From Hofstenia miamia (taxonomy: Eukaryota; Xenacoelomorpha; Acoela), in the NCBI GenBank assembly GCA_004352715.1, contig SCFE01000028.1:284475-348474 (forward strand): a stretch of 64,000 bases of DNA. Reading direction: 5' to 3'. The stretch's first letter is position 1. Every line of letters begins with the position of its first letter. The notes under the pieces are model-generated. The model saw only the letters and a list, made by a program, of their open reading frames with translations, did not search any database and was not told the origin of the DNA. The translations under genes were made by a program, and so were the position numbers. This document shows, one piece after another, positions 1 to 12,473 of this stretch.

Positions 1-677
1 GCACAGAATGAGTGAGGAAACATTCACAACGAATAATTATTTTTATTTTCAACCTGGAAGCTGACAATTAGGTCGCGAGTATCATTCCGATTACCCACGG
101 GTTATGCACCGATTCCAATTGAAACCTTTGTCATCATAACACAGCTATTTGTAGTCGTCAACCTAAATTGCTTTTCATTTCTAAAACGTTTTTTTGAATT
201 TTGTCATCATAGAACACGGGCGTTCTTCAGAATCAATGCGAATTGTTTGCTCAAATCTCAAGTATATTTGAGGTTTCCTTCAAACTTATAACAAGAGCGC
301 ATCTTTGTTTGCTTAAAGTTTTTCAGATACTTTTTATTATTCTCCTCCAAATATCTCACGTTTAAACATCACTGTGGAATTAAAAACACATTTATGATCT
401 CACTCGTCAATTATTTTTATAGTCTATACACATAAACTGTGACGTAATCGATTTCTTAAATTTTACGGTATTTCGTTGACGTGTGCCCATTGAAATCACT
501 GAGTTCGCAAGATTGTCCAAAGATATCACGTAACGGGTTGTAAAGTGGTGCTATGATTTAAGTGTAATATTACTATATCATTTTTGAAGCTATTATTCCT
601 CCATATTTTTGGAATAAATAGAGATGATAGGCATGTGAAATAGACATCTAATGCTAAAAGGGTGAATAGTTAAAAAT
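1..677. other. AT-rich DNA without recognisable gene
   Basis: No open frame, RNA gene or repeat that I can support is visible here. It may be intergenic or the upstream part of the sulfotransferase locus. Confidence 0.5.
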
Positions 678-1031
678 TTATGAGAATAACGTTATATTAT
701 TGCTTTTATATTTTTGCGTTAAATCGTAGCATTTATTCCATTGGTCAAAATTCATATCTGCACCTATTGATTTAGACTTAGCGATACAGAAACCTTTGTG
801 ATCTCCCACTAAATACACACCTGAGTTAATCTCATATTGAATTAAATAACCTAGTTTCAATGGTGTATCTAGAAGAAGGGCATTAATCAATGAACCCCCT
901 TCAGGTTTCCAATGCTCATTTTTTGTGTTGAAAGTATAATTTTCTTTAATAAAATTTAAAAATTTGAAATCTGAGATGGTAAAATGTATTTTATGTTTTA
1001 TTTTACAATATTTCTTGAGGGGCTTCACCAC
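678..1031 (-). CDS. Hypothetical ORF fragment, no ATG
   Basis: This is a 117-codon open frame on the minus strand. I do not recognise the protein. It has a basic N-terminal third (start region VVKPLKKYCKIKHK), then a mixed polar and hydrophobic stretch with LLLDTPLKLGYLIQYEI and a Trp/Cys-containing tail (FDQWNKCYDL). There is no ATG: the frame opens at GTG, and a TAA lies four codons upstream of it. It is therefore either an internal exon, a decayed gene or chance. The amino-acid mix is less biased than the Phe/Lys/Asn-rich random frames nearby, which is why I list it. No splice sites could be assigned confidently. Confidence 0.2.
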   Translation of the reverse strand: MVKPLKKYCKIKHKIHFTISDFKFLNFIKENYTFNTKNEHWKPEGGSLINALLLDTPLKLGYLIQYEINSGVYLVGDHKGFCIAKSKSIGADMNFDQWNKCYDLTQKYKSNNITLFS

Positions 1032-3541
1032 TTTTTTGATGAGTTAGCTTCTTCACCCGTGATAGCATGCTATCAGAAAATCTACACTCCATCGTCCTCC
1101 CTTGAACTCTGATATTTAAATGTGATTTGTGCTTGGGCAGTCGTGCGTCAGTAAATCGTTGTGGTTGTCTCATTGCGGGGTTAATAGCGCTTGTAAAATC
1201 CTCTTCTCCTGTAATTCTCCGGAATTTATTTGTTGAATTTTTGTTTTATTAACACTTGGACTCTTTTGATGGCGATTGACCGGCAGCCAGTTAATTTCTA
1301 AAGTGGATAATAAAACACGCAGTGCACCTCTAGGCAATTTCTAATTCTTTCTATTGTTATTCAACGCTAAGTTTTCCAACTTAGCTTTTTAAGTTAACGC
1401 CTTTAGCACTTTTCGCATTGTACGTTGTTTATTCATCACATCTTTCAGAAAGTTGTTTTATATTAAATTATCCACAATTTCTCTTCTCTAAATTTAGCTT
1501 TGAATGCATGTGACCTGGTATGAAAGGCACCTGGATGCCATCCAGACTAACCCACGGGTCTAGTTATTGGAACTTCAGCTAGTTATAGTAAATATGTGAT
1601 GCGATTATAGACGTTTGTGTGAACGTGTTTGAGTTGGGTAAGTCGATTTTGTTGACCTACCAACTGTAATGCCAATAAGTTAGGAAGAGAATTGTCATAT
1701 AAAGATGAAGTTGTACCTAATATTTATTGTAACGTAAAGTATTCTTAATAGTATTTCTTAGTTGATTTCAGTAATATGCCAATTTTCCATAATTAGACTA
1801 TGGATTTACTTTTAAATTTCTTAGAAAATTTATTCAAATATATAATTCAAGGCCAATGCATATATCACTTCATTTATGAAAACCATTCTACATGTTGAAC
1901 TTTAACCCAATCATTCCATTTGTTAGTTAAAAGAAAAAACTATTTTTGCTATTTTCCCAATGTTAATTCATCTGATGGATAGAAGTGTTACATTACTTGA
2001 CGGCTATTTAATGAAAACCGATGCATCTTTTTTGAACATTGAATCGTAATTATGAGTTAGCTTTGAATTCGAAATTAGGTTATTATCAAATCACTCAAAC
2101 ACTGTTAAAAGCCAGTCACCATTATCATTATTCCAATAACTCAGCGCATCATTCGAAAGTTTAGAAACATTCTCTTTGATACATTTATAAAATATTGTTT
2201 CTAAAGTGCAATGGGTTGACGTAAATTTCCCATTTAGTTTCATTTCTAATTTCAGGTCATTTATCACCTCCGTTTATTATGTTTTCTTATTTGAGTACTT
2301 AGTTATCATTGTGATTATATTTTCCATTTAATTTTCAGAAAGGCTTTGTCATACACTATCTAAAATTATTAGCAATTGCACAAAAAGATGCACTCATATG
2401 CACACTTAGAATTACTGTTATTTAATAAATTAAATACGTAAATTAGGGGAGTATTTTCCAATGTTTTTGCTTTATCTTATTATTTGTTGTTGTTTTAGTT
2501 GTATTGATTTCTAATGGAAACAGTTTCAATTATCGATAATTACCGCATGTCACAGAGTGCATTTTCAAGAAATATTATAGATAATAAACCAGTTCAGTAA
2601 GCAAAAGGAATTCACAGAAAATTTTAATCTGAAATCGCACTGAAATCATCGTTTTATTTGCCGAAAAGGTATGTTAATGAGGCAATTAGTGCTTCAACAA
2701 AGTTGCAAATCTTTCAAAGAAAACGCTTGTCAATTGTTCACGTCGTTGTATCGACTGAATTTTTACTTTATGCGCTCTTTTCTACGGTTTGTTTTTTGTG
2801 CATAAAAATGCTTTATTGTTTCGGTTTTGATATATTTTTCGATGCTTGCACATTTATGTTTATGCTCAATTCATAGTTAGTTTCTAATGGTTCCCAAATA
2901 AGCTAGCAATCGAATTATTTACGGATAAAAACTGATTTGAAATTAGAATTTTTTCAAACTAAAAATTAATTATCATTTTATAGTAATGTTTGCTATAAAT
3001 TATATTTTTCAAATTCACCCAAGCTGATGGCAATTTGCAGGCTCTTAAACCCATGTCCATTCTTATAAATCAATGTACTTCAAGCAAATAGTTTTAAGAA
3101 TTTAGATCCTCGAAAAACGACCACAAATTTTCATGTTACGTTTGGACCCGTATGCCCAATCCGTGACCGTAGTATAAAAGCCCGTCCTTGGACACCTTTG
3201 TTCGGGCCGCATACGGATCCCACCGTCTAAATATAAAATGGAAGAGCCGTTTTTGTATCATGGGGTAATCCGTTTTCAGAATCCATGTGCTTCTTGACAT
3301 TTCACTGTAGAAACTTATTACTTGATTAATTTCAAATTTAGATAAAATTAATTGCAAAATTTGTAGTGACTGTAATTATTTTTTTTAATTTCCCGTGTTT
3401 GTAATAATTTTTCGTAAACTTGGAATTTAATATCCCTTGTAACTTGTATTTAATATTAATGTATAATGGTTATAAATCATTAAAGGTAGCTTCATAAAAT
3501 TTTAATTCCCTTGGCTTGTATTTTAAATAATTTTATTTTAG
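1032..3541. other. Non-coding stretch upstream of the sulfotransferase exon
   Basis: No gene is visible. The N-terminal exon(s) of the downstream sulfotransferase (cytosolic tail, membrane anchor and stem) should lie in or before this interval, but no hydrophobic anchor exon with good splice sites was recognised. The last bases before 3542 form a normal pyrimidine-rich acceptor ending TTTTATTTTAG. Confidence 0.5.
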
Positions 3542-3695
3542 AGCTTTTCACAAAGTCATCATCTATAATCGCATTCCAAAGACAGCAGGTACTACCATCG
3601 TTTCGTTTTTCTATCAACTGGCCATGGCCAATCAGTTCAACGCAGTACTAGTTAATTTCTCACGCATACACAACGTCTTAGCACTTCATGACGAG
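3542..3695 (+). CDS. Hs2st: Heparan sulfate 2-O-sulfotransferase, exon with PAPS 5'-phosphosulfate loop
   Basis: This exon is 154 nt: one base completing an upstream codon plus 51 codons. It is bounded by acceptor TTTTATTTTAG and donor GAG|GTATTT. The protein starts AFHKVIIYNRIPKTAGTT, which matches the VxYNRxPKTxST segment that opens the catalytic domain of animal HS2ST and binds the 5'-phosphosulfate of PAPS through the Lys of PKT. The rest (FFYQLAMANQF, then VLALHDE) follows the helix and strand of the family. HS2ST is a Golgi type II membrane enzyme that moves sulfate from PAPS to the 2-O position of iduronate in heparan sulfate. The next exon at 9009 continues in phase. The related uronyl 2-O-sulfotransferase is less likely because later exons match HS2ST much better. 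Confidence 0.88.
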
Positions 3696-4144
3696 GTATT
3701 TACTCTAAATTACATTCATATTTATAATTACTCTTTTATAGTCTAAACTTTTTAATAAGAAATTTTGCACATGACAAAAACCCCACAACTTCTTTAATTT
3801 TCCTTTCCAAACTTTTTAAAAGTTATTTAAGTCAGTGATGTGCAGATGGCATTCCATGTCTTCTAGCACGAGCAACATTTATTCTTTCGTTATTTTTCGC
3901 ATCTTGTATCACAGTAATAATGTTTTAAACAAACGTTTGCAACACACATTAGAATGTTGACTTTAAATTTCTTTTTTGTAAATGCTAGTTTCTAGGGTTG
4001 AAATATTAATTGGCAGGAATATTTGCAAATGATAAAGTAAAGTAGGTTTCATCATGCGTCATCAGCAAAGCTGTTAACACCTACAAACTGTTACAGCAAA
4101 CAGCAACCAAGTGCTGTTTAAAACAGCATATTAGCTGTGTTGTT

Positions 4145-4273
4145 CACACTCTATCAATATCTTTCAATCCCTTCGCAGCGCATCAATGATGGTCCAATTT
4201 CAGACCTGCGTTGAAATCATTGATAAAGATATTTACAGGCATAAGTATAAACAAACCCCATTGATAGAGTGTG
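4145..4273. mobile_element. Short inverted-repeat element (129 bp), copy 1
   Basis: The ends are a perfect 14-bp inverted repeat: CACACTCTATCAAT at 4145-4158 and its reverse complement at 4260-4273. Similarity to a second, inverted copy at 6950-7073 extends outside the TIR to about 4070, including the palindrome TGCTGTTTAAAACAGCA near 4112. This is a non-autonomous element or a larger repeat containing it. No coding capacity is visible. Confidence 0.6.
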
Positions 4274-6949
4274 CTTTAAGCTATCAATTATATTCTATAT
4301 TGGGAGATTCATTTATTATAGCTCTTAATTTCGCGCTCTTTGTCAACATCTAGACAGGATGAACAACTTTTCATTTGGTAGAATTTATAAAACGGTTAAC
4401 AGCAAAATGGGAAGCCCTGGTCATCAGGAAAGGCCTTTTTACATAAAACGATGTAACTCTTTCTTTCGCCTATACTTTCTCGTCTTTAAGCATTTTGTTA
4501 CCACATGATAAGCTGATTTGATATTTGATTGTGAGTTCTCAAGATCTTGCTTCTTTAGCCAGCTTCTTGACTTGATTTTTATTAAAGACAAGAGGCAGAC
4601 GCTGTTGTGCTGGTGTACAATTTTCTTCGTAGCTGTTCAAGACTGCATACCAATATTAAAATGTTTTATGGTTATTGGAAGCTATATGCTTTTGTGTTGT
4701 TTTCTCGCCATTGTACTATAATCTTACGGCGCTGCTCATCTGCCATATAATCCATTGAAAATATTGAATGTTATAAAGAAATTTAAAATATATTTTTTAA
4801 AATATTTTTTTTTGTAAAATTTTGTACTGTTAAAATATCCGTAAATACTCAAACGAATTTTTATAAATTTTATAAGTAATTTTCACGGTATTATTTTCCA
4901 AGGTTATTTACTTCTGAATTCAAAACGTCTTGTTTTTTCAAGGATCATTAAATGGCTTCTGAAACGGTCAACTTTATTCGAATTCTGTGCCTTTAGTAGA
5001 AATTCCGGGTGATCAAGTCATTATGATGCCAATTAGATGTCAATTGCGGCATTGAGAAGCTCCATTGTATTTTCATCGCCTCAATGCTTCCACCCAGCTA
5101 TTCCTAATATAACCAATTATCATAATAGTATTCGGTGCAAGCACATTCCTCTAAAGTCGCCATTCCTGATATCCACCCATTCAATAATTTTCAATTCTGC
5201 CAGTTAAATTCATTGTACTGCTTACACCAGATGTGCAAGCTGGCCTGGCCGCTGGCTTGCCCTGACAATACCTAAAAATTCTTAGGCAATTCCCATATTA
5301 ACTTTTCTGACAAGAATGTAATGCAAAATTAATTGGAATACATTCTTGTTTCAAGTATGAGTATATTTGGCCTAATGTCACAAATTCAAGTTAAATTCGT
5401 AGAAATCTTTAACAATTTTTATATTTAATTCACAACGCAATATTTCACTCATTAATCAAAGAAAACAGAAAATATATTTGAAGCCATACTAATATATTAC
5501 TTTAATCAGCATATTTTTGAATTCTCGCCAACTTCCATCGCTTGTTCACATGCACAATATACAAAAGGGTTAGCGTGAAAAGTCTCATTCTTTTAGAAAC
5601 TCTAAGAAGTAAATTATAAATAAAGTTTTTAATTTTACTTTCTTAATATGCTACTTCGAGTAGCAATGGTTATAAAATATCTGTAATTTCGCGAAATTTA
5701 TTCACCTAAACAGTATTGGACGGGGTTCAGATGTTTTTTAACTTAGGCAATTTGTAGTTTTTGTGCTCACCCAATTCACTCTGGATACATAGTCACCTTT
5801 TTATATTCCCTGCATTATTTTGAAAAATTTTATTCGCAATGCCCATAAAATTATCACATTAAGAAAAAGCAGTAAACAATAAATATATCAAATTTTGAAA
5901 TCATTAATCATTACATTTATCTCAAAATATACCAGATTATCAATAACCAAAAAATGGTTTAAGCATCAGTACATGGAATAACAAAATTTCTCGAATGTGT
6001 ATGCTATTAATAATCAAGTTGGATAGTTTGCTTACTGTCACAGACTTCTCCAGCAGTCTGTTTCTCAAAAAAATTATTAGCCTCGTTTAGACGAGTAACC
6101 AAGGCGGCACTATTTTTTAATCAAAATAGTTTTTAAAAAAATTACTAGTCTCTGTTTACATGTGCTCCGCTTTAGTAGAATATATTTCTTTTAATGGAAT
6201 CTGATTGGTTACATATAGGTAAAAAGCCAATCAAATACACAAGCAAAATGATTGACAAGTTTTTTATCCGTCAACAGAGCTTCTCATTTTGCTGTTAACA
6301 GCGTCAATATTTCCTTAGATAGAATTGATAAAAAAATCATAGGCTCAGACATTGCATGGATAGGAGCAGGGACATACACTGGGTTTTTTACGGTCTTGAT
6401 TATGCGAAATTATTTAAAAAGATGGACTCTGAAAATGCATTTCCCTACTTAGTTTTTAGTTTTTTTAATGTTTTTGCCGAACAATATTTGATTTAACCAA
6501 TCAAAATCTGTTTTGAAAGCCTGACGTGGGGATATTCCACCATGACTCCCCTTGTGTACGCCACTGGAAAACAGACAATAACATTGGTTTGAAACAAAGA
6601 CAAAAGAAAAGCAATTTACTGTGAAATAAACTATTAAAACAACTACTAAACTGGAACTTCAAGGCGAATTGAAAATATATAACATATAACACAAAAAAGA
6701 ATGTAAACATGAATAAAAGCAGTAGTAAAAATGGCAACAAGTCGTTTGTCTTTATCACTATACTAATCATCTAATGTTATAATACCTTGTGATTTGTAAA
6801 TGTTTTGAAATTTGTACCAAATGAAAAGTTGATCATGCATTCTAGAAGTTGATAAATGTGTTCAGCACACAACACAATTGTGAAATGATAAAGAATGAAT
6901 ATTCATGTGTTTCCACGTATAAAATATAATTGATGCGTTGAATCATTCT

Positions 6950-7073
6950 TTACCAATGGGGTTTATTGACTACTTGGGGCTGTAGTTATCTTTATCAATC
7001 ATTGCAGCCCTAGTCTGAATTTTTGTACATCTTTGATAGGCTGGTGAGGGGATTGAAAGCCATTGATAGTGTG
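6950..7073. mobile_element. Short inverted-repeat element, copy 2 (inverted)
   Basis: The reverse complement of this interval aligns with 4145-4273. It shares the ends CACTATCAATGG and AACCCCATTGGT, an internal TTTCAATCCC, and the flanking palindrome TGCTGTTTTAAACAGCA near 7108. Similarity continues to about 7180. Both copies lie in one intron in opposite orientation, so they could pair in the primary transcript. Confidence 0.55.
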
Positions 7074-9008
7074 TAAAAACACAGATATGTCAATTTGCTT
7101 TAATTTTATGTGCTGTTTTAAACAGCACGTGTTTGATGTTTACTGTACTGGTTTGCAGCTGTTAAAAGCAGTGCTGTTGGAAGCCTTGTGTATCGCTAAT
7201 ACGGCTCGATGCGGAGTTCGTGTAGAAACCCTTAATGTCGCTAGCCGCATCATTCTATTTTTTGGCTGATCATCCGCCTTGAGTTAGTTTTCTGATGAAG
7301 CAATTAGGATTCAAGATTATGAACATCTGTATAAATTTGTTCTATTATTTACTTGTTTTTAATTCATTGAAGCCCTTCAACAACAACTATTCCTCGCTGC
7401 AATATTAGTATTTGTTGTAGCAATAATTGCACGGAATGTTTCCATATTGTAATTTGATGGCATCGTTTTTAAAGAATAGGCGAGTAGTAATCAACTGTTT
7501 GTAAAAAAAACTTTTTTCTTTGCTAACCGCCTCCTAATTCTATTGGTTCATTAGTTTTTAAATAAATCGCTATCAAATGATTATTTGCTCACTGAATCGT
7601 TCTCATCACTTTGCTCACTGCATGGAACGGATATTGTTGCTAATTATTTTATTTTAAGATATCGTGAACTATGACAAAAATGTAAGGATCCAAACAATGT
7701 CAATTGAAAATGGCCAAAAGGAACTGGGACCCCTGATTGCTTTAAGCGAGCTTTCATTAAAACATCAGTTATAATGACGAAACAGTTCATCACGAGATTC
7801 ACAACAGATCTCATCAAATGTAAGAATCATGGATGACATTGATGATCATTCCTTCTGAAGAGTATAAGAGATATTTCAAATTCCTTACTTTTTCCATTCT
7901 GCGCATTAGTGACCAGTTCCTAAGAAATTATATTCTATTTGAAAATTGCTTGTGTGGAACTTTTTAATAACTAACTTGTTATTTACAAAACAAGTGAATT
8001 ATTTGGTTGATTTGCTTAGGCTTTCTTTGTAAGCTGTTTCAAATATGTATTTAGTTAGTATCTAAAAATCTAATGATTCACCGAGTTTATTTTTTAAATG
8101 GCATTCGTATGAGGTACTTTTTCATAAATCATTTTAAAGCTTTCAGCAGTAAAACGTAAAACAAAGTGACACATAAAATAGAGTAACGGAGTGAATATCT
8201 GTATTCTTTTAAAATAACTGTGATTCTTAATGGGTTTCTAAGAGGATTTCGACGCTGAAGTTATTTCTATATGAAATGGGACTTATTAAAGGTTATTGTT
8301 TGAAGGTATTTAGAGTAAAGCTATTTAGTTTTCAACCATTTATTCCGCGGCTTTCTTTTCAATTCGGAAATTGGATGGTATTATCGTGTTACAATTATAA
8401 TGTCGTATGTATATTTGGTTGATTTGAGAAAATCTAAACGAATTCTTGTACTATGATTAATTAGAATTTCATTTGCAATGAGTGGTGAAAATTTTTGAAG
8501 TTTGAAAGTGTAATATGTTCTCTGGAACTATTATAATTTTCATTATAAAACAGTTTCTTTGATGAGTTGGAATTATTAATTAAAATGAAGATTAATTTTT
8601 ATTACAAGTTCTTAGAACTTGCAAATGTTCCCACTTTAATATTAAGGTATATTTAGCTTTTTAATGCTGCAGTGTTCGTCTAACAACATTTTCAATTTAT
8701 TTTTCATTTACTATCATTACAAAAAACTTGAAAGTCAATGAGGTTTCCTTCTAACTTTTTTGGGTGTGATGATTTAAGCGTTGTAAATGTAATCAATGTG
8801 TTTTTTGCTATGGAATTCGTCCTGTCTTTTGGGGACCAATTTCAATCTATTTCGATGGGCAATTACTTAAATTTTTTCTGTTTTTTGTACCCTGTTAAAA
8901 ACCACCTTCTTAACCCCTTCGTTCCAGACAATGTTTTTAAATCGAAAAACTTCCCTATTTTTGACGCTGTTTTTGATATTATTCGATATAATTGATTTAA
9001 TATTTTAG

Positions 9009-9094
9009 GCGAATTTCGTGTACAATGTAAGTGATTGGATATCAGTTCAGCCAATTCTTTTCCATGGTCACTTTCCTTATATCGAATTCGCAAA
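9009..9094 (+). CDS. Hs2st: Heparan sulfate 2-O-sulfotransferase, catalytic-His exon
   Basis: This exon is 86 nt, between acceptor TATTTTAG and donor GCAAA|GTAAGT, and leaves two bases of a Lys codon for the next exon. It encodes 28 residues ending FHGHFPYIEFAK. In HS2ST the motif YHGHVxxLxFxKFG carries the catalytic base His; both His of HGH are kept here. The preceding segment FVYNVSDWISVQP matches the family's FVxNITxWxxMKP. The short exon is unambiguous because phase, splice sites and protein all agree with exons at 3542 and 12234. Confidence 0.88.
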
Positions 9095-9279
9095 GTAAGT
9101 TGCTATATGAAAAGTAACATATATTTGTGACGTACAAGTTCGAAATATAAGTCTGATCGTAATGATTAAACTTGAAAGTTTTCCTAATGAGAACCGTGTT
9201 ATGCTAAAGATGTACAAAGTAGTCCGTATGTATTGTGACTTGTACAAAGCAGCCCCTATATATTTCAAAATGCGTTCAA

Positions 9280-9304
9280 TTATATATATATATATATATA
9301 TATA
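9280..9304. repeat. (TA)n microsatellite
   Basis: About 12 uninterrupted TA units lie within the second sulfotransferase intron. Confidence 0.95.
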
Positions 9305-9658
9305 AAGTGCAGTGAAAAGATTCAACTTGATTTGCTCCATGTGTAAAAAGGTCTGCAGGATATTTGTGTTAGAAAACACGTTGTTAAATAAATCTTGTTC
9401 ATTTTCCATATTCATTTTGTAATTTTTTGTCAATGAATATGTAGGATTCAATTTCTGTTTTTGTTGTCATAGTATAATGTCCAGTCTTTTAAAAAGAATA
9501 TTGAATATTGGTGTATTGTAACGGAAATAGTGAACATATTTTTGTTCATATAAATTATCTTAAAAGTGCATTTTAATGGCATTTTGGCATGCATTGGTAA
9601 AATATATATGACACCAAAACGGTAAATGTGTTAAGCAGCTATAGCTAACATTTGTTCT

Positions 9659-9692
<34 letters not shown>

Positions 9693-9699
9693 TATATAA
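9659..9699. repeat. (TA)n microsatellite with one CA interruption
   Basis: An alternating TA tract of about 40 bases, broken by one ACAT, in the second sulfotransferase intron. Confidence 0.95.
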
Positions 9700-12233
9700 G
9701 ATCCGGCATTTATATGTGACGCTTTGTTTTTTCTGCAATTATGTGGGAAAATGTTTTGTTTTATAAAAGTCTAATATTGCCCAATTTATATCAGATGGGT
9801 GGTTGTTTCACATTTTTTAAAGCGGGCTTGACACGATCCTCGACGTGTTTTTCTTTCTCAATTTTGGAGGAACACTTATCCGAATAGGACCTACTATAAT
9901 ATCTTTTTTGCTGCTACTTTTATAAGTAAGTTACGCAATGGTATCTTCAATATTGAATGGGCCAGTTCCAAAAAATTCAAAAATTGACATTTTTGGACGA
10001 ACACTCCGTGTTTGAAATGCCATAGGTATCTCAGTTTTGATCCGATTTCCAACATTTTTACACCATTCGATGTATCTGTGAATCGGTTACTATTTTTGCA
10101 CTTTCTAAAATTAATCGGGGTACACTACCCGAAATATAAACATTTCCGAAATTTTGTTAAAATAGTTACCCGTACCGTAAAAACTACATTACAGAACTTT
10201 TCCGGAATTGTTTTATTCAATTCTACGTCAAAATTTGATTAAGAGCTCTACTAAAAGTCAAGCTGTATGATATTCGTGACTAAATGCATATACTGTATTG
10301 GTCTCCTCATTTAAAGGTCTTACTGAAAATTTTCTGCCTATCATATAGTAGACTCTGGTCTAGCATGTATTCATTTCATTCAAATTCATATCAGAGATGT
10401 CCTAGTACCTCCAATAATCATCATACAAATCTTAAAATTTAACTTAAAAATTCAAAAAAATGATAGACATAGCGCCTCATATAAATTGTTTTGTTCATTT
10501 TTTAAAAAAAATTATTGCTAATCCATGAAAAAATCAAGTAACCGAAATATACACGCTAATTTTATTAAAATATCCACGCTAATCACAGGCAATAAAAAAT
10601 GTTTGAAATTTACCTTGCATCAAATTTGGGTGCTCTGTTTTTGACAGAGCGCCCATTTGTAAGTGTGAATATATATGCATATATGTTCTGTTTTGTTAAA
10701 TTTGTGTTTATTTCCATGTTTTTTTGCAGTGTGACTGTGGATGTTTAATGACTGTTGTCAAAAGAAATGCGGTTTTATTGTATTAAGTCAGTAAGTGCTC
10801 GCTATTGATTTTCGCAAATTCCTCTATAGATCAGACACGTTTTTTATCAGTCATTTTCCTGTTTTTATCGAATTTCTTGATGGATTTATACAATAACACT
10901 GCCTGCATCTTTGTTCTTTTGAGTGATTTTAATACTTTCACACAGTTTACATCCTTCTCAAAAGATTTATCCTTTAATAAATCTATTATTTACTAGGGTT
11001 TAATTTTTTAAAAAACCAAATTCTTTCCGTCTTATCAAGGTCATACTTATTTAAACCTGAGGCGGAATGTTTCTAAACTTGTAGGTTACGTTTAAAGTGC
11101 AATGTTTATACTGAACTTTCATACAAGAGTGCAGTGCACCGCCTTCAACAACTTCATGATGACATATGGAGGTCTTAATTAAACAATGTTATAAATTTAT
11201 TAGTGCTGTCAAGTTAATTAAGTCTCTTAATACAAAGATAGAGACAACAGATGTGGTTTTATGTTTTTAACAATTAATGGAATTTGAAGTAGTTGTAGAA
11301 TCGTTATTCAATTTGCGTTTTGAGATTCCAATTTCAACATTGATTGCACAATTGGTTGCCTTCAACACATAGATATGCTGTTAACATAAAGAACGAAAGC
11401 CTACAAATGCAGCAGATAGTGTTGTAAAAATATTATTTCATTTACATTTACAAATTGAGCGTTAGGGACCGTCTAGTTTTAAATTTAGATCTATGTCATT
11501 ATTTACAATCAGAGCAAAATTAAATATGATATGTAACATATCTTTCCTACTATGTTTGCCTCACGATATCAGTGGGCTATCGCTTGTTGAATTCCTATTG
11601 ATTTCCAATGTACGCATAATAAATAGTTCTTCTGAGTGTGAATATTTTCAGTTTCTTGATGCCTTCATTCTATTGGATGCCTTCATAATATTTTTAATAA
11701 TATAATAATTTAATTTCGGATTTTCTTGTTGTTTCATTCCAAATAAAATAAAATTTTGGACTTGGCAAAGTCAGCCATAAATGATACTCGATTATTAAAG
11801 TATACGGGTACGTTCGTCAAGGCATACTACAGGTAATCACCCGAAACAGTAAGTATTCAATTATTTTTTGTAGACTCTCGTAGAAAATTGTTTCGGATGT
11901 TTACCTCGACATATGTTTTTTGATAGTTGGAGACCTATATACCGTATATGCAAACCCACGTATAACAAAGCATGTGTGCGGTTGCAACCACTATAAATGT
12001 CATACATTTTTTTCAGAAAAAATTGGTACATATAAGTGTTTATACTGTTTTAGTTTAGATATTCCTGGAAATAAGCTTTTTTGTTTAATGGTTGCTTATT
12101 TATAAAACATTTTTCGCATAAATTATCCAATACATATATTTTCAAACTTCACTTTTTTCAAAAATCTTATTTAAATGTCAAGGGGAAACAAATTATTTTT
12201 CGTTAATTAGTTTGCTATTATATATTGCATTAG

Positions 12234-12473
12234 GTTTGGCTCTAATACACGTCCGCTATGGATCAACGTGATTCGTGATCCACTGGAACGGCAAGTGTCT
12301 TACTACTACTTTATCCGTTTCGGTGACAATCTTCGGCCACATGTAACGCGTTCCCGGCAAGGAGATTCTACCACATTTGATGAGTGTGTTGCCAAGGAAT
12401 TATCTCGCGATTGTTCGAACGAGACGTTATGGATGCAGATTCCATACTTTTGCGGTAACGCTCAGCACTGCAC
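12234..12473 (+). CDS. Hs2st: Heparan sulfate 2-O-sulfotransferase, exon with 3'-phosphate loop and disulfide Cys
   Basis: This exon is 240 nt. Its first base completes the Lys codon of the previous exon and its last two bases (AC) need one base from a missing exon. Splice sites are GCATTAG and CAC|GTAAGC. It reads FGSNTRPLWINVIRDPLE, then RQVSYYYFIRFGD, TTFDECV and LWMQIPYFCG. The INVIRDP...S segment is the PAPS 3'-phosphate-binding motif. Two Cys pairs (DECV...RDC and YFCGNAQHC) match the disulfide Cys of HS2ST. RFGD, QGD and LWxQIPxFCG separate HS2ST from uronyl 2-O-sulfotransferase. The family continues for roughly 120-130 more residues (WxxGSxWAxxxAKxN onward); I could not find these downstream. 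Confidence 0.92.

Larger units (their letters stand above)
3696..9008 (+). other. Sulfotransferase intron (about 5.3 kb)
   Basis: This interval runs from donor GTATTT to acceptor TATTTTAG. It is AT-rich and holds two inverted copies of a small element (4145-4273 and 6950-7073). Between 6515 and 6570 there is a motif like the TGGCGTA-type repeat ends common in invertebrate genomes. The scattered short open frames here have random composition and I do not support any of them. Confidence 0.7.
9095..12233 (+). other. Sulfotransferase intron (about 3.1 kb)
   Basis: This interval runs from donor GTAAGT to acceptor GCATTAG. It contains two (TA)n arrays and a short perfect-looking stem (GGGTGCTCTG with CAGAGCGCCC) at about 10629-10653. 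The open frames inside it are short, low in complexity and not supported. Confidence 0.7.

Noticed and set aside
4145-4273. tRNA-type B box (TTTCAATCCC) suggesting a SINE
   Set aside because: No matching A box or tRNA-like fold; the 14-bp inverted ends better fit a MITE.
10629-10653. GGGTGCTCTG stem-loop followed by T-rich DNA, like a terminator
   Set aside because: It lies in an animal intron where such terminators have no meaning; chance or repeat remnant.
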